From assembly GCF_050920755.1 (NCBI RefSeq), contig NZ_CP158480.1, positions 2,356,001-2,420,000 on the forward strand: DNA of 64,000 nucleotides. Reading direction: 5' to 3'. The notes under the pieces were generated by a model, which did not search any database, was not told the origin of the DNA, and saw only the letters and a list, made by a program, of their open reading frames with translations. The translations under genes were made by a program, and so were the position numbers. Below, in pieces: positions 45,998 to 57,200 of this stretch (its first letter is position 1; every line of letters begins with the position of its first letter). This DNA comes from Oligella sp050920755 (GTDB taxonomy: Bacteria; Pseudomonadota; Gammaproteobacteria; Burkholderiales; Burkholderiaceae_B).

Positions 45998-46257
45998 TAG
46001 AGCTTTTTTATAATCTCCTCCTGCATACGGGCCATCAAACTCAACTCAGCGTACATCTTCTTAAGCCGCTCGTGCGCTTGCTCAATCTGCTTAAGGCGCT
46101 TCAGCTCCGAGGCATCAAGGCCATCATACTTGGAACGCCACTTGTAAAAGGTGGAAACAGCAATACCTTCTTGGCGACATAGTTCAGCGATAGGCTCGCC
46201 GGCCTCTGCTCGCTTTAATAAAGCAATGATCTGCTCTTCACGCTTACGTTTGCTCAT
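45997..46257 (-). CDS. IS3-family OrfA (DNA-binding)
   Basis: An 86-residue helix-turn-helix protein: REEQIIALLKRAEAGEPIAE, LCRQEGIAVSTFYKWRSKY, then a leucine-zipper-like helix to MQEEIIKKL. This is the first frame of IS407/IS51-group IS3 elements, normally fused to OrfB by programmed −1 frameshifting. It looks intact, but its partner is not. Confidence 0.9.
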   Translation of the reverse strand: MSKRKREEQIIALLKRAEAGEPIAELCRQEGIAVSTFYKWRSKYDGLDASELKRLKQIEQAHERLKKMYAELSLMARMQEEIIKKL

Positions 46258-46390
46258 TGTAAAAAACTCCTAATTATCAATTAAATTTTAAAGGAAATTT
46301 CTACATTTGAGCTGTATTAATTTAGGGGGTGGCTACCAGCCCTAAACACGCACAAAAAGCCTTTTTTAATCACATTTATACACATTTAAA

Positions 46391-46420
46391 TTGTGACGAT
46401 TCATATTTTTCTGTTATGGT
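46391..46420 (+). promoter_or_regulatory. Possible promoter for the GrlR-like gene
   Basis: TTGTGA at 46391 and TATGGT at 46415 (18-base spacing, 4 of 6 match in each box) lie about 105 bases before the GrlR-like start, just beyond the IS3 debris. Weak evidence. Confidence 0.3.
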
Positions 46421-46524
46421 ATAGGACTGTAAACAATTTTAATAAAAATGAAACGATCAGCCTTTACACTTTTGATATTGCAATTTAGGTACGCCCTTAG
46501 TTGCCACCAATAAAGGAGTCATAT

Positions 46525-46866
46525 ATGGATAACGGTTTTTACGCTACCCTGGTTGAGGGTTCAACTGCTAATGCAGGCATTACTGTGATTGAGGATAATC
46601 GCATTCGAGGCGGTGACGCAGAGTTCTTATACTCAGGCACCATCGCTACGGAAACTGCCGGCGGTAGTGTAGTGGCTAATCTACGCTTCCGTTCTTACAG
46701 CGCAAGTGATGAAAATGACTTTTTCGGCTTTACCGAAAAAGATTTTGAGCTTTCACTGAGCGGTGAAAAAACAGAGGACGGTTTTAGAGTCACCGGTTAT
46801 AGCCCCAGCGGTCGTGAGATGGTGATTTTAGGTAAGCGTCTGTCTGCGATTGATTTCAGCGATTAA
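46525..46866 (+). CDS. GrlR-like small beta-barrel protein
   Basis: A 113-residue protein beginning MDNGFYATLVEGSTANAGIT, then VIEDNRIRGGDAEFLYSGTI and VVANLRFRSYS. The NGFY…G-x-x-V…IRGGD-x-x-x-x-YSGT pattern matches the GrlR family (negative regulator of type III secretion in attaching/effacing E. coli), which has many stand-alone members of unknown role. No type III secretion gene is near, so the E. coli function should not be assumed. The ATG at 46525 has AAAGGAG 10 bases upstream; the frame is open eight codons further but without conservation. Confidence 0.7.
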   Translation: MDNGFYATLVEGSTANAGITVIEDNRIRGGDAEFLYSGTIATETAGGSVVANLRFRSYSASDENDFFGFTEKDFELSLSGEKTEDGFRVTGYSPSGREMVILGKRLSAIDFSD

Positions 46867-46938
46867 TTTCGGTGCTTAATCCGTTCTTTAGCGGGCGCCT
46901 GTGCCAATCCGTTCACAAAGCGCCCGACACGCCGTGCA

Positions 46939-46974
46939 AAGGCAGTTCCCGGAGGAACTGCCTTGCTGCTTTTT
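46939..46974. terminator. Bidirectional terminator between GrlR-like gene and flavoprotein
   Basis: AAGGCAGTTCC and GGAACTGCCTT form a perfect 11-bp stem with a CGGA loop. Five T residues follow shortly on the plus strand and overlap the end of the flavoprotein gene. Confidence 0.8.
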
Positions 46975-48214
46975 ACTTTGTAGCAGCCATGGCTTCGGCG
47001 CAAACCACGGCACTGGACCATGCCCATTGAAAATTGTAGCCACCCAACCAACCGGTGATATCCACCACCTCACCGATAAAATAGAGTCCCGGCACCGCTT
47101 TAGCCTGCATACTTTTTTGCTCTAACGCCTCAGTCGCCACACCCCCTCGCATTGCTTCGGCTTTTTTATAACCTGCTGTACCACTCGGCTTAAGCGACCA
47201 GTTTTCAATGGCATAAGCTAATTCACGCAAGCGCTTATCGGCGAACTCAGCAATACGAATATCCGTTTTAAAACCGAGTTGCTGTGGCCATATTTGAGCC
47301 AGACGTTTAGGCCAAATTGCGCTTAACACTGTTAATAGCTGCTGCTTACTGCGACGCTTCTCCTCCAATAGCCATTGCTCATTATCAGCTTTATGATTTA
47401 AATTTAAATAAATTTCCGATTGCCCATCCCAATAGGAGGAAATCTGCAAAACGCCCGGACCGGATAAGCCGCGATGGGTAAACAGCACATCTTCAACAAA
47501 ACGCTGCGCTTTTTTACCCTGCCCATCAGCAATCACTACTTCCAGGGATATGCCCGCCAACTCGGAAAACTTTTGCCATTGTTCCGCATTGAATACCAAA
47601 GGTACTAGAGCGGGTCGAGGTTCAACTGTCTTTAAACCGAACTGGCGCGCCAAACGTAAGCCGAAGTCGGTCGCTCCCAGTAACGGAATCGCCATGCCGC
47701 CGGTCGCCACCACCAGCTTTTCAGCACTTAAGACACCGCCGGAAGTCTGCAGACGATACAGCGGGGTCATATCAGACGCTAGCCGTTCGACGCGCTCTAC
47801 CGTGCAAGGCATACGCCAACGCACACCGGCGACATCACATTCATTTTTTAATAAATCAATGATATCTTGGGCCGAATCATCACAAAAAAGCTGTCCTTTA
47901 TGCTTTTCATGCCAAAGGATTTGGTAGCGCTCCAACAAGGCCAGAAAATCCGTCGGTCGATAGTGATTTAAGGCATAGCGAGCAAAGCGCGGATTCTGAG
48001 AAACATAGTTTTCCCAAGTAGCGCCGATATTTGTAAAATTACAACGACCACCACCGGAAATACGGATTTTTTCACCCAGTTTCTGCGCATGATCCACTAG
48101 CTGCACAGACAGACCGGCCGCCGCCGCACGAGCAGCACACATCATGCCTGCTGCCCCTGCACCGATGATAATCACATCGCTATGCGTTTTCGACGTCACC
48201 TTTGAGTTGCTCAT
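46973..48214 (-). CDS. HI0933/YhiN-type FAD-dependent flavoprotein
   Basis: A 413-residue NAD(P)/FAD-dependent oxidoreductase-like protein of the HI0933 (YhiN/BaiN) family. The FAD site is DVIIIGAGAAGMMCAARAAA; family marks are ISGGGRCNFTN, VVATGGMAIPLLGATDFGL, and the C-terminal KAEAMRGGVATEAL with GLYFIGEVVDITGWLGGYNF followed by QWAWSS. The cellular reaction is unknown for most members. It ends within a strong terminator and starts 10 bases after the decarboxylase stop, so it is probably co-transcribed with it. Confidence 0.9.
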   Translation of the reverse strand: MSNSKVTSKTHSDVIIIGAGAAGMMCAARAAAAGLSVQLVDHAQKLGEKIRISGGGRCNFTNIGATWENYVSQNPRFARYALNHYRPTDFLALLERYQILWHEKHKGQLFCDDSAQDIIDLLKNECDVAGVRWRMPCTVERVERLASDMTPLYRLQTSGGVLSAEKLVVATGGMAIPLLGATDFGLRLARQFGLKTVEPRPALVPLVFNAEQWQKFSELAGISLEVVIADGQGKKAQRFVEDVLFTHRGLSGPGVLQISSYWDGQSEIYLNLNHKADNEQWLLEEKRRSKQQLLTVLSAIWPKRLAQIWPQQLGFKTDIRIAEFADKRLRELAYAIENWSLKPSGTAGYKKAEAMRGGVATEALEQKSMQAKAVPGLYFIGEVVDITGWLGGYNFQWAWSSAVVCAEAMAATK

Positions 48215-48224
48215 TAATCAGGAA

Positions 48225-50486
48225 TTACTTATCCACCAAGCAATCAACGTAGTAACGAATACTGCCGTCCTCACGAATTTCCGTACTTAAGCCGTGAACA
48301 ATGGTCTCAAACCCCGGGAAGGAGGCATTAAACTCACAAGCAAACTTCAAGTACTCAACAATCGTACGATTAAAGCGCTCTCCCGGAATCAACAATGGAA
48401 TACCCGGAGGATAAGGCGTTAATAAGACCGCCGTAATACGTCCTTCCAGATCATCAATATCCACACGCTCAATTTCACGACGGGTCATTTTATTAAATGC
48501 ATCCGATGGACGTAAAGCCGCTTCCATCTCACTTAAGTACACCTCGGTCGTAATACGAGCCAAATCATGACGACGATAGGCTTCGTGCGCTAACTGGCAT
48601 AAATCACCCAAGCCCATTTTTTCATAGCGCGGATACTGCTTCACAAAATCCGGCATACAGCGCCATAAAGGCTGATTACGGTCATAATCATCTTTAAACT
48701 GCTGCAAGGCGGTCACTAATGTATTCCAACGGCCCTTGGTAATACCGATGGTAAACATAATAAAGAAGCTGTAAAGACCGGTTTTCTCAACCACAATGCC
48801 GTGCTCGGCCAGGTACTTACTGACCAGACCGGCCGGAATGCCTCGCTCACCAAACTCACCGGTGATTTCCAAGCCCGGGGTGATAATGGTCGCTTTAATC
48901 GGATCAAGCATCGTAAAGCCCTCACTGATATTGGCAAAACCATGCCATTCAGCATCCGGATCCAAGAGCCAATCCTCTTGCTCACCAATATCATCATGCA
49001 CTAAGCGCGGCGGCCCCCAAACCTTGAACCACCACTCGTCCTTACCGTAGTCGGAGGCAACCTTGCGCATGGCGCGACGGAAATCCATGGATTCGCGGAT
49101 ACTTTCTTCTACCAGTGCGGTTCCACCCGGTGGCTCCATCATTTGTGCAGCCACATCACACGAAGCGATAATGGCATACTGCGGCGAGGTTGAGGTGTGC
49201 ATTAAAAAGGCTTCGTTAAAAATATTCCGATCCAATTTACGCATCTCGGATTCCTGTACCACAATCTGTGAGGCTTGTGATAAACCGGCTAAAAGCTTAT
49301 GGGTAGAGTGCGTCGCAAAAATCAGGGACTCCTGCGGACGCGGACGGTTCTCACCGATGGCGTGCATATTTTCATAAAACTCATGGAATGAAGCGTGCGG
49401 TAACCAAGCCTCATCAAAATGCAGATTATCGATATTACTGCCCAACTTATCCTTAATCATCTCGACGTTATACAAAATACCGTCATAGGTACCCTGAGTC
49501 AGTGTCAGAATACGCGGCTTTTTATTTAAAGCCTCACGCGCAAAAGGATTGGCTTCAATCTTGGCAGCAATACTGGCCGGCTCAAACTCGGATAAAGGAA
49601 TCGGACCGATAATCCCGAGATGGTTACGAGTAGGACGTAAAAACACCGGAATCGCCCCGGTCATGGTAATCGAGTGCAAAATCGATTTATGACAGTTACG
49701 ATCCACCACCACAATATCACCCTCGGCAACATTACCGTGCCAGACGATTTTGTTAGAAGTCGAGGTACCGTTAGTCACAAAATAGCAATGATCGGCTTTG
49801 AAAATACGTGCGGCATTTCTTTCCGACTCGGCAACGGGACCGGTATGATCCAATAATTGACCCAATTCCTCAACGGCATTACAGACATCGGCACGCAGCA
49901 TATTCTCACCGAAAAACTGGTGGAACATCTGACCTACCGGGCTTTTCAAAAAGGCCACACCACCCGAATGGCCCGGACAGTGCCAAGAGTAGGAGCCGTC
50001 CTGTGCATAATTAACCAAGGCTCGGAAAAATGGCGGTGCCAAAGTGTCTAAATACTTTTTAGCCTCATGAATAATATGTCGGGCAACGAATTCCGGCGTA
50101 TCCTCAAACATATGAATAAAACCGTGTAATTCACGCAGAATATCATTAGGCAAATGCTCACTGGTGCGCGTTTCCCCATGCAAATAAATCGGGATTTCAT
50201 CATTACGGAAGCGCAACTCCGCAATAAATCCACGCAACTGACGAATCGCGCTGGCCACCTCTTCGGGCGAGTCCGAGTCAAACTCCTCATCATCAATCGA
50301 TAAAATAAAGGCACCGGCGCGACTTTGCTGCTGCACAAAAGAGGTTAAATCACCATAACTGGTGACCGGTAACACCTCCACACCTTCGGCTTCAATGGCA
50401 TCGGCCAAAGCACGAATACCGAAGCCGGAAGCACTGTCGGAACGAAAGTCTTCGTCAATAATTACAATAGGAAAACGGAATTTCAT
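48225..50486 (-). CDS. Orn/Lys/Arg decarboxylase (basic amino acid decarboxylase, AAT-fold)
   Basis: A 753-residue PLP enzyme of the inducible-type Arg/Lys/Orn decarboxylase family. The N-terminal wing domain (~1–130, PIVIIDEDFRSDSASGFGIR) is receiver-like. The core includes WHCPGHSGGVAFLKSPVG, YFVTNGTSTSNKIVWH and the PLP Lys in ATHSTHKLLAGLSQAS. The C-terminal domain has LLTPYPPGIPLLIPGERF. The substrate (arginine, lysine or ornithine) cannot be told from sequence; Burkholderiales homologues are usually annotated as arginine or lysine decarboxylase. It follows dcd by 114 bases on the same strand. Role: polyamine supply or acid tolerance. Confidence 0.9.
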   Translation of the reverse strand: MKFRFPIVIIDEDFRSDSASGFGIRALADAIEAEGVEVLPVTSYGDLTSFVQQQSRAGAFILSIDDEEFDSDSPEEVASAIRQLRGFIAELRFRNDEIPIYLHGETRTSEHLPNDILRELHGFIHMFEDTPEFVARHIIHEAKKYLDTLAPPFFRALVNYAQDGSYSWHCPGHSGGVAFLKSPVGQMFHQFFGENMLRADVCNAVEELGQLLDHTGPVAESERNAARIFKADHCYFVTNGTSTSNKIVWHGNVAEGDIVVVDRNCHKSILHSITMTGAIPVFLRPTRNHLGIIGPIPLSEFEPASIAAKIEANPFAREALNKKPRILTLTQGTYDGILYNVEMIKDKLGSNIDNLHFDEAWLPHASFHEFYENMHAIGENRPRPQESLIFATHSTHKLLAGLSQASQIVVQESEMRKLDRNIFNEAFLMHTSTSPQYAIIASCDVAAQMMEPPGGTALVEESIRESMDFRRAMRKVASDYGKDEWWFKVWGPPRLVHDDIGEQEDWLLDPDAEWHGFANISEGFTMLDPIKATIITPGLEITGEFGERGIPAGLVSKYLAEHGIVVEKTGLYSFFIMFTIGITKGRWNTLVTALQQFKDDYDRNQPLWRCMPDFVKQYPRYEKMGLGDLCQLAHEAYRRHDLARITTEVYLSEMEAALRPSDAFNKMTRREIERVDIDDLEGRITAVLLTPYPPGIPLLIPGERFNRTIVEYLKFACEFNASFPGFETIVHGLSTEIREDGSIRYYVDCLVDK

Positions 50487-50600
50487 GTATAACCCCTATG
50501 GTCAAAGCTTAATTCCAAAAAAAACAAACCATAGCACAGCTAAACTTAAGGTGCTATGGATTTGTTAAATATATGGGCGTTAAAAGAACGAATTCAGAAC

Positions 50601-51164
50601 TTAGGTTTTAGGCAAGGTGACACCGGTTTGACCCTGATACTTACCGGCACGATCCCTATAAGAGACCTCACAAATCTCATCACCTTCAAAGAAAAGCATT
50701 TGGGCACAACCCTCACCCGCATAGATTTTGGCCGGTAACGGGGTGGTATTGGAAAATTCCAAGGTCACATGCCCCTCCCATTCAGGCTCCAACGGTGTGA
50801 CATTAACAATAATCCCACAACGCGCGTAGGTACTCTTACCTAAGCAAACCGTCAGTACATTGCGCGGAATACGAAAATACTCTACCGTGCGCGCTAAAGC
50901 AAAGGAATTTGGCGGGATAATGCAAACATCTCCCTCAAAATCCACAAAGGACTTTTCATCAAAAGCCTTAGGATCCACAATGGTTGAGTTGATATTAGTA
51001 AAAATTTTAAATTCACGCGCACAGCGTACATCATAGCCGTAACTGCTGGTGCCGTAACTGACGATCTTCTCGCCATTTACCTGACGCACCTGACCCGGCT
51101 CATAGGGCTCAATCATCCCCTGTGCAGCCGCCTCGCGTATCCAACGATCATTTTTAATACTCAT
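50601..51164 (-). CDS. dcd: dCTP deaminase
   Basis: Deaminates dCTP to dUTP for thymidylate synthesis. A 187-residue trimeric dUTPase-fold protein: SYGTSSYGYDVRCAREFKIF, CIIPPNSFALARTVEYFRIP, CLGKSTYARCGIIVNVTPLE followed by PEWEGHVTLEFSNTTPLP with the catalytic Glu, and the C-terminal KYQGQTGVTLPKT. Full length and intact. The order with metG/mrp and the decarboxylase is common in Burkholderiales. Confidence 0.97.
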   Translation of the reverse strand: MSIKNDRWIREAAAQGMIEPYEPGQVRQVNGEKIVSYGTSSYGYDVRCAREFKIFTNINSTIVDPKAFDEKSFVDFEGDVCIIPPNSFALARTVEYFRIPRNVLTVCLGKSTYARCGIIVNVTPLEPEWEGHVTLEFSNTTPLPAKIYAGEGCAQMLFFEGDEICEVSYRDRAGKYQGQTGVTLPKT

Positions 51165-51269
51165 GCCTGTGCCCTATTAATTCTTTTAAAACATTCAGCT
51201 CAATAGTTTACTATGCTCAGTGACTTCAAAAAGTCCGGAGACCCTCCTCGCCTTAATCTCGTCCTTTAG

Positions 51270-54200
51270 CTAATCCTTAAAGAAGCGACGAAACACCATT
51301 TCAATCCCGTTAACCGTACCGACTTTAGCATCGATGGTGAGATTACGAATAAGGGTATAACTGACTCTAGCCACGGTACCACTGCCCGATAATGCCTGCT
51401 CAATACTTAAATCAATACCCTGCTTAAAGTTTTTGGTGATTTTAATAAATTGCTCGACAATATCATCCTGTCCCTGATAAGCCGTACTATCCCCTACCGT
51501 ACGACGCGGTAAGAGCGAACCGGACTCACCTACATCACCCTTACGAATGGTAATATCATCAATCCCCAACTGCTTATGGATAGGCTCACTCTCCGGATCG
51601 CCGCCGATTAATGAAGTCCCCACTGACAGCAGCATAGCCAAGTCGCCGCCACTACTATCCGGTCCGCGCCCCATAATCAACCAAGAGAGCTTCTCCACCT
51701 CACTGACATCAGGATAAGAAACAAGCGTAATCTTAGGATTACGTGCATTACCCACCACACGTAAACCGGCTTCCACTTCCAGATTACGTCGTAGCGCCTC
51801 AATATCCAATACCGGATTAGTAATATCCCCTTGGAAAGCGATACGTCCGCGACGGATCTGCAGACGCTGACCATATGCTTCAATCGCACCCCCACGGGTA
51901 TTAAACTGCCCCTCGGCGCTCAGTTCATTATGCACTTGCTTAATGGTAATTGCGCCCACTAAACCGGCATCCAAACCGAAACCGACGATATAGAAGCGGG
52001 GGCCCAAGTCCACCGTAAAATTCAATAATAAATCCAATGCCGATTGCTTAGCGACCGGTGCTTCCTCACCCTTACGTACCACAATCACATCAGAATCCAA
52101 GGTCGGCGCAGTGCCTTTAATATCCACACTGACCCAACCGGCATCGGCCGTTACCTTACCATCTACCACAATACTCGGTAAGGCTGCATCTACCGAGACC
52201 TGACCACTCAACATGGCAAAGCGATCGGTACGCTGCATAATCGGATAATGATCGAATAAAACATTAACCTTGCCGCGCGAACTCTGTAAATTCCAATTAC
52301 CGGTGATATTTAAACTACCGTTTTGTGCCGGCGGGTTTTCTTCAATCCATTGGCGAGTACGCCATTCCTTAGGCACAATACGGATCACGCTAGGGAAGTA
52401 AAGGCGGTTAATTACTACATTATTACCATTTAGCCCCAAATCTAACGTACCGTTGAGCAGACGAATACCATTTTCCACCTCAACAATACGCAATTCCTGC
52501 GCCTTTACCCCACCTGAAGTAACCCAATTGCCACCGCGATAATTAGCCCTGACATCCACATCGACACGACCGCCCAGCTCCAGCAAATCACCGGTGAGGC
52601 CGGTTAACCAAGAAATATCATCCATATGACCGACTAAACGGGCTTGGGTGCTATTATCAAAAACCGGACTGAAGCCATCCAAATTCAGACGTGCCTCGCC
52701 CTTAATATTACCCTTATTCTGCGTAGCCAAATTCAGATCGGCTGTCACTAAACTACGAGTACCGCCTTGAGACTGACTGTGAATACGTAAGTCCATCGTT
52801 TGCAGCCCCAGGGCCACCGGCGGATCACTCGGTAGAATAAAATCGCCTTTACGATGTAGCAGACTGGCGGTACCGTTTAAGGCGCCATCAAAGTCAATAT
52901 CCCACTCTAAATCAAAGACAGGGGGATTGGCCACCGATATTTGACGACCACGCACCACAATGCCATGGTTAAGCTGCTTACCGTCCGCATCCTTACCTAA
53001 TTTAACCCCAAAGGCATCGCTTACATCCTCCAATAACTGTGGGGTTAGCGTTAGGCCACGAATCGCCCCTTGGGTATCAAATTTACCGTCTTTACCCTTG
53101 GAACCACCCTGTTCCAGACTGATACGATGGTTACCCGGCAAGGTAATGCTTACGGTGGAGGCACCGACATCCCACTCGGCTTGACCGCCTGAGCCTCGAG
53201 GGATAAAGCTTAATGAAATCGCCTCCGGCTGATTAACGGCAAAGCCGGCATGATCCACATTAAGCCTTTCGATCACACCGGACCAGCCCTCATAACCATT
53301 TTCTAACGTTTTCCAACCGCCGCTGGCTGCCACATCAAAATCAATCGGTGCTTTACCTACTTCTTTGGATTTACCCTGACCGAAACGTCCCTTGGCGGCA
53401 AATTGATTATCACTGATAGAGCCGTCCAAACTTAAATCCAAATCGATCGCCCCCGGTAAATCAGGCCATAGATCGTTGAGACGCGGTGCTTTAACGGATA
53501 ATTTCAAACGGTCATCGCTATTACCGAAGGCACCGGAGGAGACAATCCGGCTTTGACCTAAATGCAGATCGATATCGGCCTTACTAACGCTGAAATCACG
53601 TTCATTTTGGAAATACAAACCGAAATCAATTTGGCCCTGTAAGGGCTGTCGATTCCAACGACTGCTTGGCTGAAACTCACCGGTTAAAAAGGCTTGTAAA
53701 GGCGTATTATCTTCAGCCAATAAAAGATTAAAGTGTAAATCTCCATTAATCATACCGGGTGGCACCGCCCCATAGCTTACCTTATCCAGTGGAATACCAC
53801 CGGTCTGTAATAAGCCGTAAAGACGTGTCTGCTCTGAATAATCACCCGCCGTGCCGGTAAAGACCTGCGCATTTAACTCGGAATCGTCCGGCAAATGTAA
53901 ATTAACCTGCGCACGCTCCAACATAAAGGGACTGGCCGGATGTAAAAAAACCTGCGCATCCAAATTAGACTTCGGCCCTTCACCCTTGGCCACAATATGC
54001 ATACCCTCGGCAATGCTCACTTGATTCTCAGAGAGCTCGTCGGGCGGATTGTCTTCAATCGTGACCGCTAAGCGATCAAAATCCAAGGGTACCGGCGTTG
54101 GAAATGGCCATAAACCGGAACTCTCTTTACGTTGCAACTCAAAAGTACCGCTGATTTGGTCTTGTTGCATCAAATTCCAATCCGCATCAAAAACCAATTC

Positions 54201-57200
54201 TTCCTCGGGTTTAACAGCGCTCGGTACTGTCAGTAATTTTTTATGCTGCAAGCTGTCAGCCACCGCCAATAAATAATCGTACAGCGTCATTGAGGCAATC
54301 ATATCCTTCAGTGAACCCTGCGTTTGCCAATGCGAGGCCTGCCCCTTACTCTGCTGATGATAAATATGACTTTCACGTCCATCCGGATAGGCGAGGCTCA
54401 GCTCCGTCTCACCTACTTGCCAACTCAGTTGCTGCTTAGCGGTAGGAAGCATCAATTGCAGCGGCAACGACTTTTGATTTCTTAAAGCAATGCCGGCATA
54501 GGAAGCGTGCAGCTTATCCAAAGACAATACCCAATGGTTCGGCTGAGCATTTTCAAAGTTAAGGCCACCCCTTAAATCCAAATCAAATAGTAACGGTTGC
54601 TGTTCTTTATCCGTACTTAAAAAGGCATCATAAAGACCATTCAAGCTTAAACTATGCTGCTCAATATCACCGTTAATACTCAGATCCAATTGTACTTGCC
54701 CCGGTGTCTGCGGCCACCAATTTGCCAAGGCGGGAATCTGCGCATTTAATTTAAGCTCACTGTCAGGCTGCCCCAAATCACCGCTTAAAGCGATAGTGGA
54801 CTGCGCTAAATCAATCAAGGTATCGACATTTTTAAGCTTTATTTGATACCAATTCGGTGTCGCTAAAGATTCATCTAAGGCAATTTGCTGCGGTAAAGCA
54901 AATACCCCGCTTAAATCAAGCTCGGCTTTAATTTGAACGTTTAATTCCTGCTTATTCCAATGGCTGCCGGCACCAATCATCAGATCGGGCTGTAACTGCA
55001 AAATCTGCGCACGCTGTAACACTGTCGCTCCCACTGTGCCCTGCAGATTTAAAGCGGATTGCTCCGGTAAATGGCCCAAACTAAAGGCGCTCAGATCAAA
55101 ATCACTAGCCTCAATGCGTGCCTGCCATTGCTGAACCTGATGCTGTGTTGAATCCGGCGTCGTCTCAACATCAATATTGAGCGAGCCCTTATCCGTACTA
55201 TTTAATTGAATGGCGGCTTTTTTCAGGGCCATTGCAAAGCCGCTTTCAAGACTGAGATCAGCTTTCAGTGCCGACTGATCACCCATTCCATCGGCCTTAA
55301 TAATTAACTGCTTAACCTTTTCCTCATCAAGCGCACTGTCTAAATTAATCGTAATTTGCTTTAAATCCAAAGGTAAAGGACGCGCTAAAGGCAAAATCGT
55401 CTGACCTGAATGACGCTGTAAATTAAGCGTACCGCTTAAATCAGGCTGCGCTTTTAAATCCCAATCCCCATCATACGCAATGCTCTGAATACCGCGTTTC
55501 GCTGCGATATCTTTACGAAGTTGCGCCAAGGCCTGCTGCTGCGCTTTACGCTCTGCCCCATTTAAAGCACTCAAATCCTGAGCTTCCAAAGCCGCTAAAC
55601 GGGCCTGCAAATTACTTTCCAAACCCAATAATTGCATTAAGCGATTATCAAGTATCAGATCCTTAAAATAACCTTTGCTGGCCCATGAATTGGCCGTCAA
55701 TGAGGTCTTTAAGTGGTGTAAAGTGCCTTCTTGCTCAGCGGGCAGTGTCAAAGCGAAATCAGCCTCTGCTATTTCCAATAGAAAATCATCGGCCTCCTGA
55801 TTAAAGCTTAAAGCCACCTTATCCTGCTGTGCTATTTTAAAACCGGCATGGGAAACCTGTAATTTATCTAAATCAGCCTGCCAATGATAACGACCGGCTG
55901 TGCTACTTAAGGTACCGATCAGATCAAAATTCGCATCAATCGGCTCCTTACCCAAACCATATTGGGCAACGGCCAGTTCCTCGGCAGAAAGTGACGCTGC
56001 ATCAGCTACCGCCGGCTCATAATTCACTTGAGCTTTAATATCATGCGCACTAATATTACCCAGCATATTTAGCTTCAGACGGGCCTGACCGGCGATTGTT
56101 TTGGCGAATTGTGACAGATCCTGCAAATCCACATCTAACTGCAAGCCATCATGCGCCTGCTCAGATTGGCGGAACTGACCCTTAGACTCGATACTGTTAT
56201 CGCCTAAACGTAATAGTATATCGGCGCGCTTTAAGCCAAGCTTTTCCCATGCCGTGGCATTTTGATTGACAAAAACATCGCTAAAATCCACATCAAGATT
56301 GATACCGCCATTTAGGGGCTCGGAATTCCAACGACTACCTCGGAAAATGCCGCCTTTAAATAGCAATGATTGAAGCTGCGCATCAGGGTTAAAATCCACC
56401 GTAAAATCAAAGTCTGAATCAAGACGAGAACCTCTTTGTACCAGGTCCAAAATAAACTTATCCGTTTTAAGTGTCCCTGCCAAGCGTCTTGCCCCCTTTG
56501 AATCTGCCGCTTCAGCACTATCCGTAGATGTCAATGGCACGGATTGAATATCAGCCTCTAAACGCATATCCTTAGCCACCGTTAAATCAACAATGGCCTT
56601 GGTTAAAGGAATGGTGGACTCTATATCGACGCCGGCATCCAGGCTTAAATCCAACCCTTGGTTCACCCCGTTTGCCTTGACCTGTAATGCCAGATCATCT
56701 AAACCACCATCTACCTGCACTGAGGCATTTACCTGACAACGGGTTTGAATTCTCATATCGGCGGTTTTACCGATTAAATAATCCACGCACAGCGGTGACT
56801 GGGTATGTAAGCCTTCATTTACGGTATCTAAGCGTAAATGCATCGGCCAAGGATAGGCCAATTTTTCCAATGCCACGGTACCGCTTAATTCACTTTCCAC
56901 ATCCGGGTGAGACACGGTCAAGCGCTTAAGATCAGCCTTGGTGCCGCTTTTATCCAGCACTAAATTCTGAAGATCAAAATTACTCAGACCTACGGGTAAA
57001 TTTTTGCCCTGCGGATCGGTCATGGTAAATTTACCGACCGAAACTTTATCGACCTGGATGGAAATAGGCAGACTCAACTCACCTGCCGGTTCCTCGTCGG
57101 CCTTGGGTTCAGTCGGAAAAAGTTCCAGACTTAAGTCGTCGGTGACTAAATACTCAACCTCTAGGCGAGCACGTAATAAGCTTAGCCAATTGACGGCTAA

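Larger units (their letters stand above)
45352..46330 (-). mobile_element. IS3-family (IS407/IS51-like) element, broken
   Basis: Contains orfA (45997–46257) and a damaged orfB. The downstream end is missing: the frame stops right after the YQNA of the integrase core. The upstream boundary is approximate, somewhere in 46300–46340. Neither a complete pair of inverted repeats nor a target duplication is visible, so the element is immobile. Confidence 0.8.
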
